Part shown: positions 45,761 to 54,674 of the stretch, in pieces
Layout: each line of letters begins with the position of its first letter
Numbering within the stretch: the stretch's first letter is position 1
Assembly: GCF_026686735.1 (NCBI RefSeq)
Contig: NZ_CP113432.1
Location: 1,488,001 to 1,552,000, forward strand
DNA: 64,000 bases
DNA from: Pseudomonas triclosanedens
Lineage (GTDB): Bacteria > Pseudomonadota > Gammaproteobacteria > Pseudomonadales > Pseudomonadaceae
Direction of reading: 5' to 3'
Translations under genes and position numbers: made by a program
The notes under the pieces: generated by a model
Told to the model about the DNA's origin: nothing
What the model saw: only the letters and a program-made list of their open reading frames with translations
The model's database searches: none

Positions 45761-46035
45761 ACGAACAACCGGGTTCTACCCGGATGGCAGTCGTCGCCAA
45801 CGGTGACGGCGCGCCAGGGTCGCCGTGGTGAGACGGCGATTGCAGGAGTACCGCCGCAGGGATGAGGTGGAGCCTGCGACGGGTCGCGTAGCGGTTCGGC
45901 TCCATCTGGAGTCACGCGCTTCCCGGCTTGCTGGAGGGCAAGCGCTAACCGGCCGGAGCCAACAGCACCGGCCTACAGTCAAGGATCCGCGACACCCTGC
46001 GGATCTGGATAAAAACAAGCTGTAGGGGAGTCCCC
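45640..46035 (+). other. Long structured leader of putP
   Basis: About 400 nt between the putative promoter and putP with at least six hairpins: CCGGGT/ACCCGG (45769-45783), ACGGCG/CGCCGT (45806-45826), GGAGCC/GGCTCC (45869-45903), GCGCTT/AAGCGC with inner CCC/GGG (45916-45945), GGCCGG/CCGGCC (45951-45973) and GATCCGC/GCGGATC (45984-46005). CTCC(45900-45903) could instead pair with GGAG(45908-45911). The GGGG of the ribosome-binding site (46025-46028) can pair with CCCC just before the ATG. None is followed by a U-run. I know no riboswitch family that fits. Confidence 0.5.
46011..46018 (+). promoter_or_regulatory. CA motif before putP
   Basis: AAAAACAA, a perfect AANAANAA motif, between the last leader hairpin and the putP ribosome-binding site. 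Confidence 0.55.
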
Positions 46036-47553
46036 ATGAGCGTCAACACGCCAACCCTGATCACGTTCGTGGTCTACATCGCGGCAATGGTCCTGATCGG
46101 CCTGGCCGCCTACCGTTCCACCAATAACTTCTCCGACTACATCCTGGGCGGCCGCAGCCTCGGCAGCTTCGTTACCGCGCTGTCGGCGGGAGCCTCGGAC
46201 ATGAGCGGCTGGCTGCTGATGGGCCTGCCGGGGGCGATTTTCCTGTCGGGTATCTCGGAAAGCTGGATCGCCATCGGCCTGATCGCCGGTGCCTACCTGA
46301 ACTGGCTGTTCGTCGCCGGCCGCCTGCGTGTGCACACCGAGCACAACGGCAACGCCCTGACTCTCCCTGATTACTTCAGCACCCGCTTCGAGGACAACAG
46401 CCGCATCCTGCGGGTGATCTCGGCGCTGGTTATCCTGGTGTTCTTCACCATCTACTGTGCCTCGGGCATCGTCGCTGGCGCTCGCCTGTTCGAGAGCACC
46501 TTCGGCATGTCCTACGAGACCGCGCTGTGGGCCGGCGCCGCCGCCACCATCGCCTACACCTTCGTCGGTGGCTTCCTGGCGGTGAGCTGGACCGATACCG
46601 TGCAGGCTTCGCTGATGATCTTCGCGCTGATCCTCACGCCGGTCATCGTGCTGTTCGCCACCGGCGGGGTAGAACCGACCTTCGCCGCCATCGAGCTGAA
46701 GGACGCGGCCAACTTCGACATGCTCAAGGGTGCTTCCTTCGTCGGCGTGATTTCGCTGATGGCATGGGGCCTGGGCTACTTCGGCCAACCGCACATCCTG
46801 GCGCGCTTCATGGCCGCCGACTCGGTGAAGTCGATCCCGGCTGCCCGTCGCATCTCCATGACCTGGATGATTCTCTGCCTGGGTGGTGCCGTAGCCGTCG
46901 GCTTCTTCGGCATCGCCTACTTCCAGGCGCATCCGGAGCAGGCTGGCGCTGTGGGTGAGAACCACGAGCGCGTCTTCATCGAACTGGCCAAGATCCTCTT
47001 CAACCCGTGGATCGCCGGCATCCTGTTGTCCGCCATCCTTGCCGCGGTGATGAGTACCCTGAGCTGCCAGCTCCTGGTGTGCTCCTCGGCGCTGACCGAA
47101 GACTTCTACAAGGCCTTCCTGCGCAAGAATGCCAGCCAGCTCGAACTGGTCTGGGTCGGTCGCGCGATGGTGCTGCTGGTAGCGCTGATCGCTATCGCCC
47201 TGGCCGCCAACCCGGAAAACCGCGTACTGGGCCTGGTGTCCTACGCCTGGGCCGGTTTCGGTGCCGCCTTCGGACCGCTGGTGCTGTTCTCCGTGCTGTG
47301 GCGGGGCATGACCCGAAATGGCGCCCTGGCCGGCATCATCGTCGGTGCGGTCACCGTGATCGTCTGGAAGCAGTTCGGCTGGCTCGGCCTGTACGAGATC
47401 ATCCCGGGCTTCATCCTCTCCAGCCTCTCCATCGTGGTCTTCAGCCTGATCGGTTCCGCGCCGTCCAGGTCGATGATCCAGCGCTTCGAGGAAGCCGAGG
47501 CGGAGTACGCCCAGGCGCACCTGCCGGAAGGCGCGGTAGCGTCCAGCCGCTGA
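46036..47553 (+). CDS. putP: Sodium/proline symporter PutP
   Basis: Inner-membrane Na+/proline symporter of 505 aa (SSS family) with 12-13 membrane helices. The family signatures are clear: NFSDYILGGRSLGSFVTALSAGASDMSGWLLMG near the N-terminus, AYLNWLFVAGRLR, the sodium-site region AVMSTLSCQLLVCSSALTEDFYK, and FGQPHILARFMA. The start at 46036 has GGGGAG upstream, partly hidden in a hairpin. In P. aeruginosa putP follows putA; here no putA gene lies between pruR and putP, so PutA must be encoded elsewhere or be absent. Confidence 0.96.
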   Translation: MSVNTPTLITFVVYIAAMVLIGLAAYRSTNNFSDYILGGRSLGSFVTALSAGASDMSGWLLMGLPGAIFLSGISESWIAIGLIAGAYLNWLFVAGRLRVHTEHNGNALTLPDYFSTRFEDNSRILRVISALVILVFFTIYCASGIVAGARLFESTFGMSYETALWAGAAATIAYTFVGGFLAVSWTDTVQASLMIFALILTPVIVLFATGGVEPTFAAIELKDAANFDMLKGASFVGVISLMAWGLGYFGQPHILARFMAADSVKSIPAARRISMTWMILCLGGAVAVGFFGIAYFQAHPEQAGAVGENHERVFIELAKILFNPWIAGILLSAILAAVMSTLSCQLLVCSSALTEDFYKAFLRKNASQLELVWVGRAMVLLVALIAIALAANPENRVLGLVSYAWAGFGAAFGPLVLFSVLWRGMTRNGALAGIIVGAVTVIVWKQFGWLGLYEIIPGFILSSLSIVVFSLIGSAPSRSMIQRFEEAEAEYAQAHLPEGAVASSR

Positions 47554-47578
47554 TCGGCTGACGCGCTTGGCTGAAACG

Positions 47579-47615
47579 AAAAGGCCGCGGTCCCGAAAGG
47601 GGCCGCGGCCTTTTT
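47579..47615 (+). terminator. Terminator of putP
   Basis: Stem AAAAGGCCGCGG/CCGCGGCCTTTT extended by CCC/GGG around GAAA, followed by a T-run. It also carries an A-run on the other side and may serve the convergent MFS gene. Confidence 0.92.
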
Positions 47616-47642
47616 CTTGCCCGCCCAGGGGCGCTCCGAGCA

Positions 47643-48839
47643 TCAGCTCGATGTGTGCCTGCCGCTCATCGGCGCCGCATAGCGCCAGCAAGCGAACACA
47701 CAGAGCAGCAGGCCGGCCATCGCCAGCGCGCCGCCGACGTAGCCTATCCACTGCAACCCGGCGCCTGCCGCCACCCGGCTGCCCAGCAGCGCGCCACCGC
47801 CGATGCCAACGTTGTACAGGCCGGAGAACATCGCCATCGCCACGTCGGTGGCGTCGTGCGCCAGTTGCAGCACCTTGGCTTGCAGTGCGAGGCCGAAGCA
47901 GAGTATCGCCGCGCCCCAGAACAGGCTCAGCGCCAGCAGCGCCGCCGACGAATGTGCCAGCGGCAGAAGCAGCAGCAGGCAGCCGCCGAGCACGGCGATG
48001 GCGGTGCACGGGAAGGCGCGCGGGAAGCGTTCGCTGTAGCGGCTGAAGAGGATCGAGCCGAACACGCCCGCGCCGCCGAACAGCAGGAGCAGCAGCGTCG
48101 TATGCCAGCTATCCAGCGCGGCGACCTCGCGGGCGAAAGGCTCGATGTAGCTGTAGGCGGTGAACTGCGCGGTAATCACCAGCACCGTCAGCACGTACAT
48201 CGATACCAGCGCGGGCCGGCGCACCAGCAGCGGCAGGCTGCGCAGGGAGCCGGAGTTCTGGCTGGGCAGCAGCGGCAGGGAGCGCGCCAGCCACAGCACC
48301 ACGGCGACCGACACGCCGGCGATGGCGAGGAAGGTTGCGCGCCAGCCGAGCGCCTCGCCCAGCACGCGGCCCAGCGGGATGCCCAGCACCATCGCCAGGA
48401 TGGTCCCGGTGGCCAGCAGGCCGAGGGCTTTCGCCTGCTGACCGGGCGGTGCGACGCGTACTGCCAGCGATGCGGTGATCGACCAGAACACCGCATGGGC
48501 GAAAGCGATGCCGAAGCGGCTGAGCATCAGCACGCCGAAGTTCCAGGCGATACCTGAAAGCAGATGACTGGCGATGAACAGGCAGAAAATCACCACCAGC
48601 AGGCGGCGGCGCTCCATATTGCGGGTCATCAGCATCAATGGCAGCGAGGTCAGCGAGACCACCCAGGCATACAGGGTGAGCATCAGGCCGGTCTGTTCCG
48701 GGCGCATCTCGAAGCTTGCGCCGATGTCGCTGAGCAGCCCCACCGGGACGAACTCAGTGGTGTTGAAGATGAAGGCGGCGAGCGCCAGGGCGATGACGTT
48801 CGGCCAACTGCCGGTGCGGATGTCTTGCGCGGTATTCAT
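47643..48839 (-). CDS. MFS exporter of the SotB/YdeA sugar-efflux type
   Basis: Twelve-helix major-facilitator exporter, 398 aa. The N-terminal helix block [27 protein letters not shown] with the acidic TTEF motif is characteristic of the AraJ/SotB/YdeA drug and sugar efflux group (DHA1). The loop [11 protein letters not shown] after helix 2 matches the MFS loop-2 motif. The substrate is unknown; E. coli homologues export arabinose or IPTG-like sugars. It lies downstream of the LysR gene on the same strand, with 177 bp between, and may be under its control. Confidence 0.85.
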   Translation of the reverse strand: MNTAQDIRTGSWPNVIALALAAFIFNTTEFVPVGLLSDIGASFEMRPEQTGLMLTLYAWVVSLTSLPLMLMTRNMERRRLLVVIFCLFIASHLLSGIAWNFGVLMLSRFGIAFAHAVFWSITASLAVRVAPPGQQAKALGLLATGTILAMVLGIPLGRVLGEALGWRATFLAIAGVSVAVVLWLARSLPLLPSQNSGSLRSLPLLVRRPALVSMYVLTVLVITAQFTAYSYIEPFAREVAALDSWHTTLLLLLFGGAGVFGSILFSRYSERFPRAFPCTAIAVLGGCLLLLLPLAHSSAALLALSLFWGAAILCFGLALQAKVLQLAHDATDVAMAMFSGLYNVGIGGGALLGSRVAAGAGLQWIGYVGGALAMAGLLLCVFACWRYAAPMSGRHTSS

Positions 48840-48968
48840 GGGAATCCTGAGGTGAAGTGGGGCTCAGGCCGTGCCGCCGTCCACGCCTGAATCACCCTCG
48901 GTCGGGGGCGGCGTGCCGGTGGCGAAGAAGAATTGTTGTAGCGGCAGGCGTAATTCTACGCACGGCAG

Positions 48969-49002
48969 CCCGATCGCGCACGGCGACGCCGGCGCGATCG
49001 GG
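48969..49002 (-). terminator. Inverted repeat after the LysR gene
   Basis: Perfect 11-bp arms CCCGATCGCGC/GCGCGATCGGG with a 12-base loop, 14 bases past the LysR stop. No U-run. Confidence 0.45.
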
Positions 49003-49016
49003 TGCAGCGGCACGCT

Positions 49017-49931
49017 TCAGGCGGCGTTGTCGATCAGCGGGTCGGCAGCCTGCATCGCTTCCTCGGCCAGCCAGTCGAGGAAGGCGCGCACTGGCGGATG
49101 ACGCTCGCGTCCCGGCACGCACAGCGCGGTATAGCGTGCGCCGGGGACGTTGATGTCCGGGCGATAGGGCACCAGCAGGCCCTTTTCCACGCACTCCGAT
49201 ACCAGCAGCGAACTGGCTAGCACCAGACCTTGCCCGGCAATGGCGGCCTGCAGTGCGTAGAACTCTTCCTCGTACTCGCGCTGCACCGCCTGGGTCAGCA
49301 GGCATTCCTCGCCGGCCGCCGCGCACCAGGCCTTCCAGCCGCGCTCGTAAAGCTCGGAGTTGTACCAGCGCACACAGATCATCTCCGGCACTTCCACATC
49401 CGCGGTCGCCACCAGCGACGGCGCGCCATACACCGCGAAGCGCTCGCCGAGCAGGAACTGGCTGTGCATGCGCGGGTAGTCGCCGAAACCGTAGCGGATC
49501 GCCAGGTCGACGCTGGCGTCCTGCTGCAGGTCGAGCAGCTCGCACTGGCTGTCCAGGCGCAGGCGAATCTGTGGGTGACGCGCATAGAAGCGCCCCAGGC
49601 GCGGCACCAGCCAGAGCGCGGCGAAGGCCGGCGTGGTGGAGATTGTCAGGCTGCTGGCGCTGCGTTGCGGCCGCAGGCTGTCGACGCTCTGCGAAACCTC
49701 CAGCAGCGCGCCATGAAGGCTGCGGAACAGGCGTTCGCCGGCATCGGTCAGGCGCACCTGGCGCGGCAGGCGCTCGAACAGCGGCAGGCCAAGCCAGTCT
49801 TCCAGCGCCCGTACCTGGTGGGAAACCGCCGTGGGCGTGACCGAGAGCTCCTGCGCCGCGGCTTTGAAGCTGAGCTGGCGAGCGGCGGATTCGAAGGTGC
49901 GCAGGGCCGGCAGGGGCAGGTTGGCGAACAT
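49017..49931 (-). CDS. LysR-family regulator (GcvA-like)
   Basis: Regulator of 304 aa. The N-terminal winged helix LPALRTFESAARQLSFKAAAQELSVTPTAVSHQVRALE is of the GcvA/AmpR-like group, and the C-terminal effector domain follows. It is divergent from azoR with 139 bp between the starts, where a near-palindrome (49961-49980) is a good operator candidate, so it probably regulates the azoR-SMR pair. The effector is unknown. Confidence 0.88.
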   Translation of the reverse strand: MFANLPLPALRTFESAARQLSFKAAAQELSVTPTAVSHQVRALEDWLGLPLFERLPRQVRLTDAGERLFRSLHGALLEVSQSVDSLRPQRSASSLTISTTPAFAALWLVPRLGRFYARHPQIRLRLDSQCELLDLQQDASVDLAIRYGFGDYPRMHSQFLLGERFAVYGAPSLVATADVEVPEMICVRWYNSELYERGWKAWCAAAGEECLLTQAVQREYEEEFYALQAAIAGQGLVLASSLLVSECVEKGLLVPYRPDINVPGARYTALCVPGRERHPPVRAFLDWLAEEAMQAADPLIDNAA

Positions 49932-49960
49932 ATGATGCTCTACGGGTGAGATGTATTCAT

Positions 49961-49980
49961 CTGAAGGAAGTTTTCCTCAG
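49961..49980. promoter_or_regulatory. Near-palindrome between the LysR gene and azoR
   Basis: CTGAAGGAAG-TTTTCCTCAG: 8 of 10 pairs match across a 20-base dyad, 30 bp from the LysR start and 91 bp from azoR. Size and position fit a LysR-type operator. Confidence 0.4.
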
Positions 49981-50070
49981 TTGTCCGTGCGACAGCCTGA
50001 AAATAGCTTAGGTGGCAAGGCGGGGCAATTAAGAGACCTCCGCAGTGTATACCCGATGAAGGAATTATGG

Positions 50071-50709
50071 ATGAACAGGATTCTTGCCATTCATGCCAGT
50101 CCGCGTGCTGAGCGTTCCCATTCCCGGCGCCTGGCGGAAGGCTTTCTCGCCGCGTTGCCGCAGGCGAAGATCACTCGCCGCGAGGTCGGTCGCGCCGATC
50201 TTCCGCATGTGAACGAGGCGTTCATCGCGGCGGCGTTCCACTCCGAACCAGGCAATCGGCCGCTGACCATGCAGGCGGACCTGGCGTTGAGCGATCAACT
50301 GGTGGACGAACTGCTCGACCACGACCTGCTGGTGATCTCCACGCCGATGTACAACTTCAGTGTGCCCAGCGGCCTGAAAGCCTGGGTTGATCAGGTCGTC
50401 CGCCTGGGGCGCACCTTCGATCTGCGGATAGAGGATGGCGAGGCGCAGTACGAGCCGTTGCTGAAGGGGCGCAAGGCGCTGATCGTTACCAGCCGTGGCG
50501 GTGCCGGAATGGGGCCGGGTGGTGAACTGGAATGGATGAACCATGCCGATACCTGGCTGCGTGTCGCCCTCGGGTTCCTCGGTATCGAGGATGTGAAGGT
50601 GATCGCCGCCGAGGGGGAGGAGGGCAATCCCGATGCCTTCAGGGCGTCCTGCCAGCAGGCCGAACGGGAACTGGCCAGCCTCGCCGAAAGCCAATGGACG
50701 AGACCATGA
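50071..50709 (+). CDS. azoR: FMN-dependent NADH-azoreductase
   Basis: Flavodoxin-fold NAD(P)H:quinone/azo reductase of 212 aa. The FMN-binding start [23 protein letters not shown], the active-site loop [20 protein letters not shown] and SRGGAG near residue 145 are typical of AzoR. It reduces azo dyes and quinones in the cytosol. Start at 50071 is preferred because AAGGA sits seven bases before it; an upstream ATG (50056) lacks one. Its TGA overlaps the ATG of the SMR gene. Confidence 0.9.
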   Translation: MNRILAIHASPRAERSHSRRLAEGFLAALPQAKITRREVGRADLPHVNEAFIAAAFHSEPGNRPLTMQADLALSDQLVDELLDHDLLVISTPMYNFSVPSGLKAWVDQVVRLGRTFDLRIEDGEAQYEPLLKGRKALIVTSRGGAGMGPGGELEWMNHADTWLRVALGFLGIEDVKVIAAEGEEGNPDAFRASCQQAERELASLAESQWTRP

Positions 50710-51017
50710 TGGCCTGGGTGATGCTGATGGTGGCAGCGGTGTTCGAGGTGGTGTTCGCGGTGTCGATGAAATACGCCGAGGGCTTCACCCGGCCACTGCC
50801 AACGGTGGTGACGGTGCTTGCGGTGATTGGCGGAATCTTCTTCCTCACCCTGGCGATGCGCCAGTTGCCAGTGAGCATCGCCTACCCGGTCTGGACGGCC
50901 ATCGGCACCCTGGGCACGGTGTTCTTCGGCTTCCTGCTGCTGGGCGAAGCGCTGACGGTGACCAAGCTGGTCTCGGTGGTGCTGATCATCGCCGGTGTTG
51001 CCGGGCTGCGAGCGTGA
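50706..51017 (+). CDS. Small multidrug resistance (SMR) family transporter
   Basis: Four-helix inner-membrane exporter of 103 aa. The membrane-embedded acidic residue is in [18 protein letters not shown] (Glu near residue 15), and the later motifs [11 protein letters not shown] and LLLGEAL match the SMR family, closer to the SugE/Gdx (guanidinium or quaternary ammonium) group than to EmrE. An SMR protein must dimerise; only one gene is present, so a homodimer is expected. ATG 50706 overlaps the azoR stop; ATG 50709 is also possible. Confidence 0.85.
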   Translation: MMAWVMLMVAAVFEVVFAVSMKYAEGFTRPLPTVVTVLAVIGGIFFLTLAMRQLPVSIAYPVWTAIGTLGTVFFGFLLLGEALTVTKLVSVVLIIAGVAGLRA

Positions 51018-51065
51018 CGCCGTGGTGTTAAGGTGCCGCGCATTGCCACCCGACGACGCAGAATC

Positions 51066-51287
51066 ATGACCGAAAAACCGAAGAATCCGCTGCATGGCGT
51101 GACGCTGGAAGCCATCCTCAACCGCCTGGTCGAGCAGTACGGCTGGGAAGGCCTGGCCAAGCGCATCGACATCCGCTGCTTCAAGAACGATCCGAGCATC
51201 AAGTCCAGCCTGACCTTCCTGCGCCGCACGCCGTGGGCGCGGGAGCAGGTCGAGGCGTTGTACGTGAAGACCGCTCAGGGCAAGTGA
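51066..51287 (+). CDS. VF530-family (DUF2132) DNA-binding protein
   Basis: Small basic protein of 73 aa that matches the DUF2132/VF530 family, whose solved member has a small helical DNA-binding fold. The conserved core [27 protein letters not shown] and the end [17 protein letters not shown] are clear. Function is not known. Start at 51066 (MTEKPKN) is the family's N-terminus. It lies 48 bp after the SMR gene and is convergent with the PBP-like gene. Confidence 0.85.
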   Translation: MTEKPKNPLHGVTLEAILNRLVEQYGWEGLAKRIDIRCFKNDPSIKSSLTFLRRTPWAREQVEALYVKTAQGK

Positions 51288-51323
51288 ACCGAGCCCGCGA
51301 CGCAGGGTGCCTGGTTCGCCTGC

Positions 51324-54300
51324 TCAGCGCCAACTCACCCGCAGGTTGTCGATCGGCTCCTGGCAGCCAGTGCTGATTCCCGGCTCCAGGTAGCTCTGCA
51401 ACATCGGCGCCATGCCCTTGAGCACTTGTACCGGCAGTGCCGAGGTGAACTTGAAGTTGTCCGACTCGCTGCCGGCGACGTAGGCGGTGAGCGTGCCGAA
51501 ATGCCGTGGGCCGAGGTAGAACACGAAGGTCGCGGTCCGGTTCATTGCCTTGGAGCTCTTCACCCAGCCGCTGCGGGTCACGCTCTCGATGCGGTTGTCG
51601 CCGGTGCCGGTCTTGCCGCCCATCACCAGCGCGCTGCCGTCGGCCAGCTTGAAGCTGCCCGACAGCCGTCGCGCCGTGCCTGCGTCCACTACCTGCGACA
51701 GCGCCGTGCGCAGTGCCTGGGCCACTTCCGAGGTCATGACCTGCCGCCCGTTGTTGGACTGCGGCCCGAGGCTGGCTTCGTATGGGGTGTCGGCGGCGAA
51801 GTGCAGGCTGTCGATGCGCAGGGTCGGCAGGCGCATGCCATCGTTGAGGATGATCCCCATCAGCTCGGCGAGGGCGGCGGGGCGGTCGCCGGAACTGCCC
51901 AGCGCAGTGGCCAGCGACGGCACCAGGTGGTCGAACGGATAGCCCAGCCGCTTCCACTGCTCGTGCAGGTCGAGGAAGGCTTCCACCTCCAGCATGATGC
52001 GGATGCGCTTGTCGCGGGCGTACTTGTGGCGCGACTTGAACAGCCAGCCATAGACCTGCTGACGCTCCGCCTGGCTGGCCGCCACCGCGTCGTTGAAGCT
52101 GGCCGCCGGTTGCCGTTGCAGGTAGCCGAGCAGCCACAGTTCCAGCGGGTGCACCCGGGCGACGTAGCCCTGGTCGTTGAGGTCGAACGCCCCGGGACCG
52201 TAGCGGGTATAGAGGTCGGCGATGCGCTTGTCGGTGAGCTTTTCTCCGGCGTAGTTGCCCTTTTTCAGGCGGTCCTGGAGGAACGCGGTGAAAGCCGGCA
52301 GGTCCGCCTGCGGTTGCAGGTAACGGTGGATCGCGGCCAGCCGGACTGGCCAGGCGCGGAGGCCGTCGAGGAAGGTGTCGAGGCGTTCGTCGGCGTTCTT
52401 GCCCTTGTATTTCTGCCAGAAGCGCAGCAGGTAGGTCTGGCTTTCCTTGTCTACGAAGCGATCGAGATAGGCGCGGCGGCGCGGGTCCTTGTCATCGGCC
52501 AGGACCGCGACCTTGCTGCCGGAGTTGGCGTAGATATCGTGGCGCACCAGGTCGCGCAGCAGGCGCACGAAGGGCAGGTTGATCGATTCGCGCAGGGCGT
52601 CCTGGATGGTCGGAATGCGGCCGTTGTCTTCCTTGCGGAAGTTGCTGAAGGTGTGGATGCCGCCGCCGGTGAAGAAGCTTTCGTAGGGGCTGGCGGAGTA
52701 CTTGCGCTGCATGGCCGCGGCGAGCATGTCCGGCAGGTTGCGGTCCTTGGCGGCGATCAGGTAGTCGATCGCCCAGCGGCTGATGAAGTCCAGCGGTTCC
52801 ACCGGCACCTTGCGCAGTTCGGCGGTGGGCATCTGCGCGTAGTCACGGTGCAGCTCGGCGACCGTTTCAAGGTAGCTGGCCAGCACCCGCAGCTTGGCGG
52901 TAGAGCCCAGTTCCAGCTTGCTGCCTTCGTTGATATCGAATGGCTGCTCGGTGTTGTCGGTCTGCACGCGCACGCGGTTGCCGCTGGGGGTGCGCTCGAA
53001 CAGGGTGAAGCTGTAGCGCACGTCCTGGGTCTTGTCCTCGGACAGCAGGTGCTCGCCGAACAGGCCGATCTGCGCGGCGAATTGCGGGTCGGAAAGGCGC
53101 CGCAGGTAGGTGGTGACCTGCTCCTGCAGCTCGTGCTGCAGGGTGGTGGTGAAGCTGAGGTCGAAGCGGTCCAGGTCGTAGAGAGGCACATCGAGCATGC
53201 CGGCCAGGCGGGTGCGGGCCAGGGTCACGCCCTTGTTGTTTTCCAGCGGAGTGACGGTGGGCTGGTTGCGCGGGTCGCGGAACTCCAGTCGCTGTTTCAG
53301 GGCCGCGTCGCGCAGCGCGGCGTCGATGACGCCGGACTGGGCGAGCAGGCGCAGGTAGCTGTCGGTCAGCGCGGACAACTGGTCGCGCCCGCGCGCCAGG
53401 TACCAGGACGGCCGGCGGTGGGCGATCATCAGCGAGATCACCTGGCGCAGCGCCTTGCTCTGTTCGGCAAGTGACACTCCGCTGGCCGGTGGCGCGCTGA
53501 GCAACTGGTTGACCTGCTGGTAGTCGGCGCCGTACCAGATCCACAGGCCGTCCGGCAGGCCGCTGACCTCGCCGTATCCCGGCTGCGCCGAGAGCGGCAC
53601 CGAATTGAGATAGGTGAGCACCACATTGCGCCGTGCCGCCAGGTTTTCCGCGCCGCCCTGGTAGGTGCGCACGCTGGCGGAGGCCATCTGCCGCAGCTTG
53701 TCGGTGATGGAGTTGGTGCGACCGTCTTCCGAGTGCCGGTACTTCTCGATCTGCGTGGCGAGCGTACTGCCGCCGGGAGCATGGTTGCCGAGGCCGACGA
53801 TCTTGCCCACCTGGGCGAGCGATGCCTGGATGAAGCGGCTCCAATCGATGGCCGGGTTCAGGTAGGGGCGCTCGCTGTCCAGCAGGTCGCGGTTCTCGAT
53901 GAACAGCAGGCTCTGCACGATCAGCGGCGAAATGCTCTCGAAATTGGCATAGAGCCGCTGTGGATAGCGGAAGTTGTAGATCGGCAGGCCACGGCAGTCG
54001 GCGATGTCTATACCGGCCTGGGCCTTCTCGGCGTAGGGCGGAAACAGGCCGTGGCTGGTGTACTGTATCAGCGGCTCGGAAAAGCGCGTCTGGCTGAGGG
54101 TGGCAAAGTTGCGCTGGTGCAGGCGGTCGAGGAAGACCGGCATTTGCTGGTAGCCCAACCTGCGGTCGAATGGGCCGCTTTGTGGATACACCACCGCGCT
54201 GCTGGGGCCTTGCACCCGTTGCCAGGTCAGGTGGCTGGCATAGCGCGACAGTTCGCGCGCTTGCAGCTTGGAGGTCCTCGCCTCATAGAGCAGCGCCGCG

Positions 54301-54440
54301 CCGATGGTGGCGAGCAGCGGCAGAAGGAACAGGAACAGGAGCAGGAAGCGGTGATGGTGAGGTTTCGTTGCGGAAATACCGGGCTCCGAGCGACCCGGCT
54401 GAGCTGCTGAATGCGTACCGGAATGCTTCGAGCTATCCAT
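51324..54440 (-). CDS. Large class A penicillin-binding protein-like enzyme
   Basis: Membrane-anchored protein of 1038 aa with one N-terminal helix (about 31-51). The first periplasmic part is a GT51-like transglycosylase with GGSTLATQ (Ser225) and a Glu182 in ENRD. The transpeptidase part has SxxK (Ser513-Lys516, STAK), SxN (Ser619-Asn621, SIN) and KTG at 943-945, so acylation chemistry should be intact. It differs from canonical PBP1a/1b: it is much longer, and conserved GT51 residues are replaced. I recall the P. aeruginosa counterpart as PA0788, uncharacterised. Start at 54440 has AGG eight bases upstream. Confidence 0.82.
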   Translation of the reverse strand: MDSSKHSGTHSAAQPGRSEPGISATKPHHHRFLLLFLFLLPLLATIGAALLYEARTSKLQARELSRYASHLTWQRVQGPSSAVVYPQSGPFDRRLGYQQMPVFLDRLHQRNFATLSQTRFSEPLIQYTSHGLFPPYAEKAQAGIDIADCRGLPIYNFRYPQRLYANFESISPLIVQSLLFIENRDLLDSERPYLNPAIDWSRFIQASLAQVGKIVGLGNHAPGGSTLATQIEKYRHSEDGRTNSITDKLRQMASASVRTYQGGAENLAARRNVVLTYLNSVPLSAQPGYGEVSGLPDGLWIWYGADYQQVNQLLSAPPASGVSLAEQSKALRQVISLMIAHRRPSWYLARGRDQLSALTDSYLRLLAQSGVIDAALRDAALKQRLEFRDPRNQPTVTPLENNKGVTLARTRLAGMLDVPLYDLDRFDLSFTTTLQHELQEQVTTYLRRLSDPQFAAQIGLFGEHLLSEDKTQDVRYSFTLFERTPSGNRVRVQTDNTEQPFDINEGSKLELGSTAKLRVLASYLETVAELHRDYAQMPTAELRKVPVEPLDFISRWAIDYLIAAKDRNLPDMLAAAMQRKYSASPYESFFTGGGIHTFSNFRKEDNGRIPTIQDALRESINLPFVRLLRDLVRHDIYANSGSKVAVLADDKDPRRRAYLDRFVDKESQTYLLRFWQKYKGKNADERLDTFLDGLRAWPVRLAAIHRYLQPQADLPAFTAFLQDRLKKGNYAGEKLTDKRIADLYTRYGPGAFDLNDQGYVARVHPLELWLLGYLQRQPAASFNDAVAASQAERQQVYGWLFKSRHKYARDKRIRIMLEVEAFLDLHEQWKRLGYPFDHLVPSLATALGSSGDRPAALAELMGIILNDGMRLPTLRIDSLHFAADTPYEASLGPQSNNGRQVMTSEVAQALRTALSQVVDAGTARRLSGSFKLADGSALVMGGKTGTGDNRIESVTRSGWVKSSKAMNRTATFVFYLGPRHFGTLTAYVAGSESDNFKFTSALPVQVLKGMAPMLQSYLEPGISTGCQEPIDNLRVSWR

Positions 54441-54674
54441 CTTCACGACCTGCCCATGCTCAGACAACAGCCTAGGTAAGCGGACTCCGCCCACGTGATG
54501 ACCGGCGCCGCTCCTGACGCCGCGAAAGCCCCATGCGGGCGGCCTTCCTATTTCCAGAGTAGTCTGCGGCGGAAAATCTGCGCGCCGTCGGGCGCTTGTG
54601 CTGGCGAAGTGGATTGATTTGCCGACGGCCAGCAGGTGCAATGGTCCTGCGTATTTCGACAGGATCGTGAAACC

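Noticed and set aside
45984..46005. Last leader hairpin of putP as an intrinsic terminator
   Set aside because: The stem is good, but A residues rather than T residues follow it, so it is not a Rho-independent terminator.
45979..48009. 676-codon minus-strand open frame opposite putP
   Set aside because: It has no plausible domain and lies over a certain PutP gene; GC-driven shadow.
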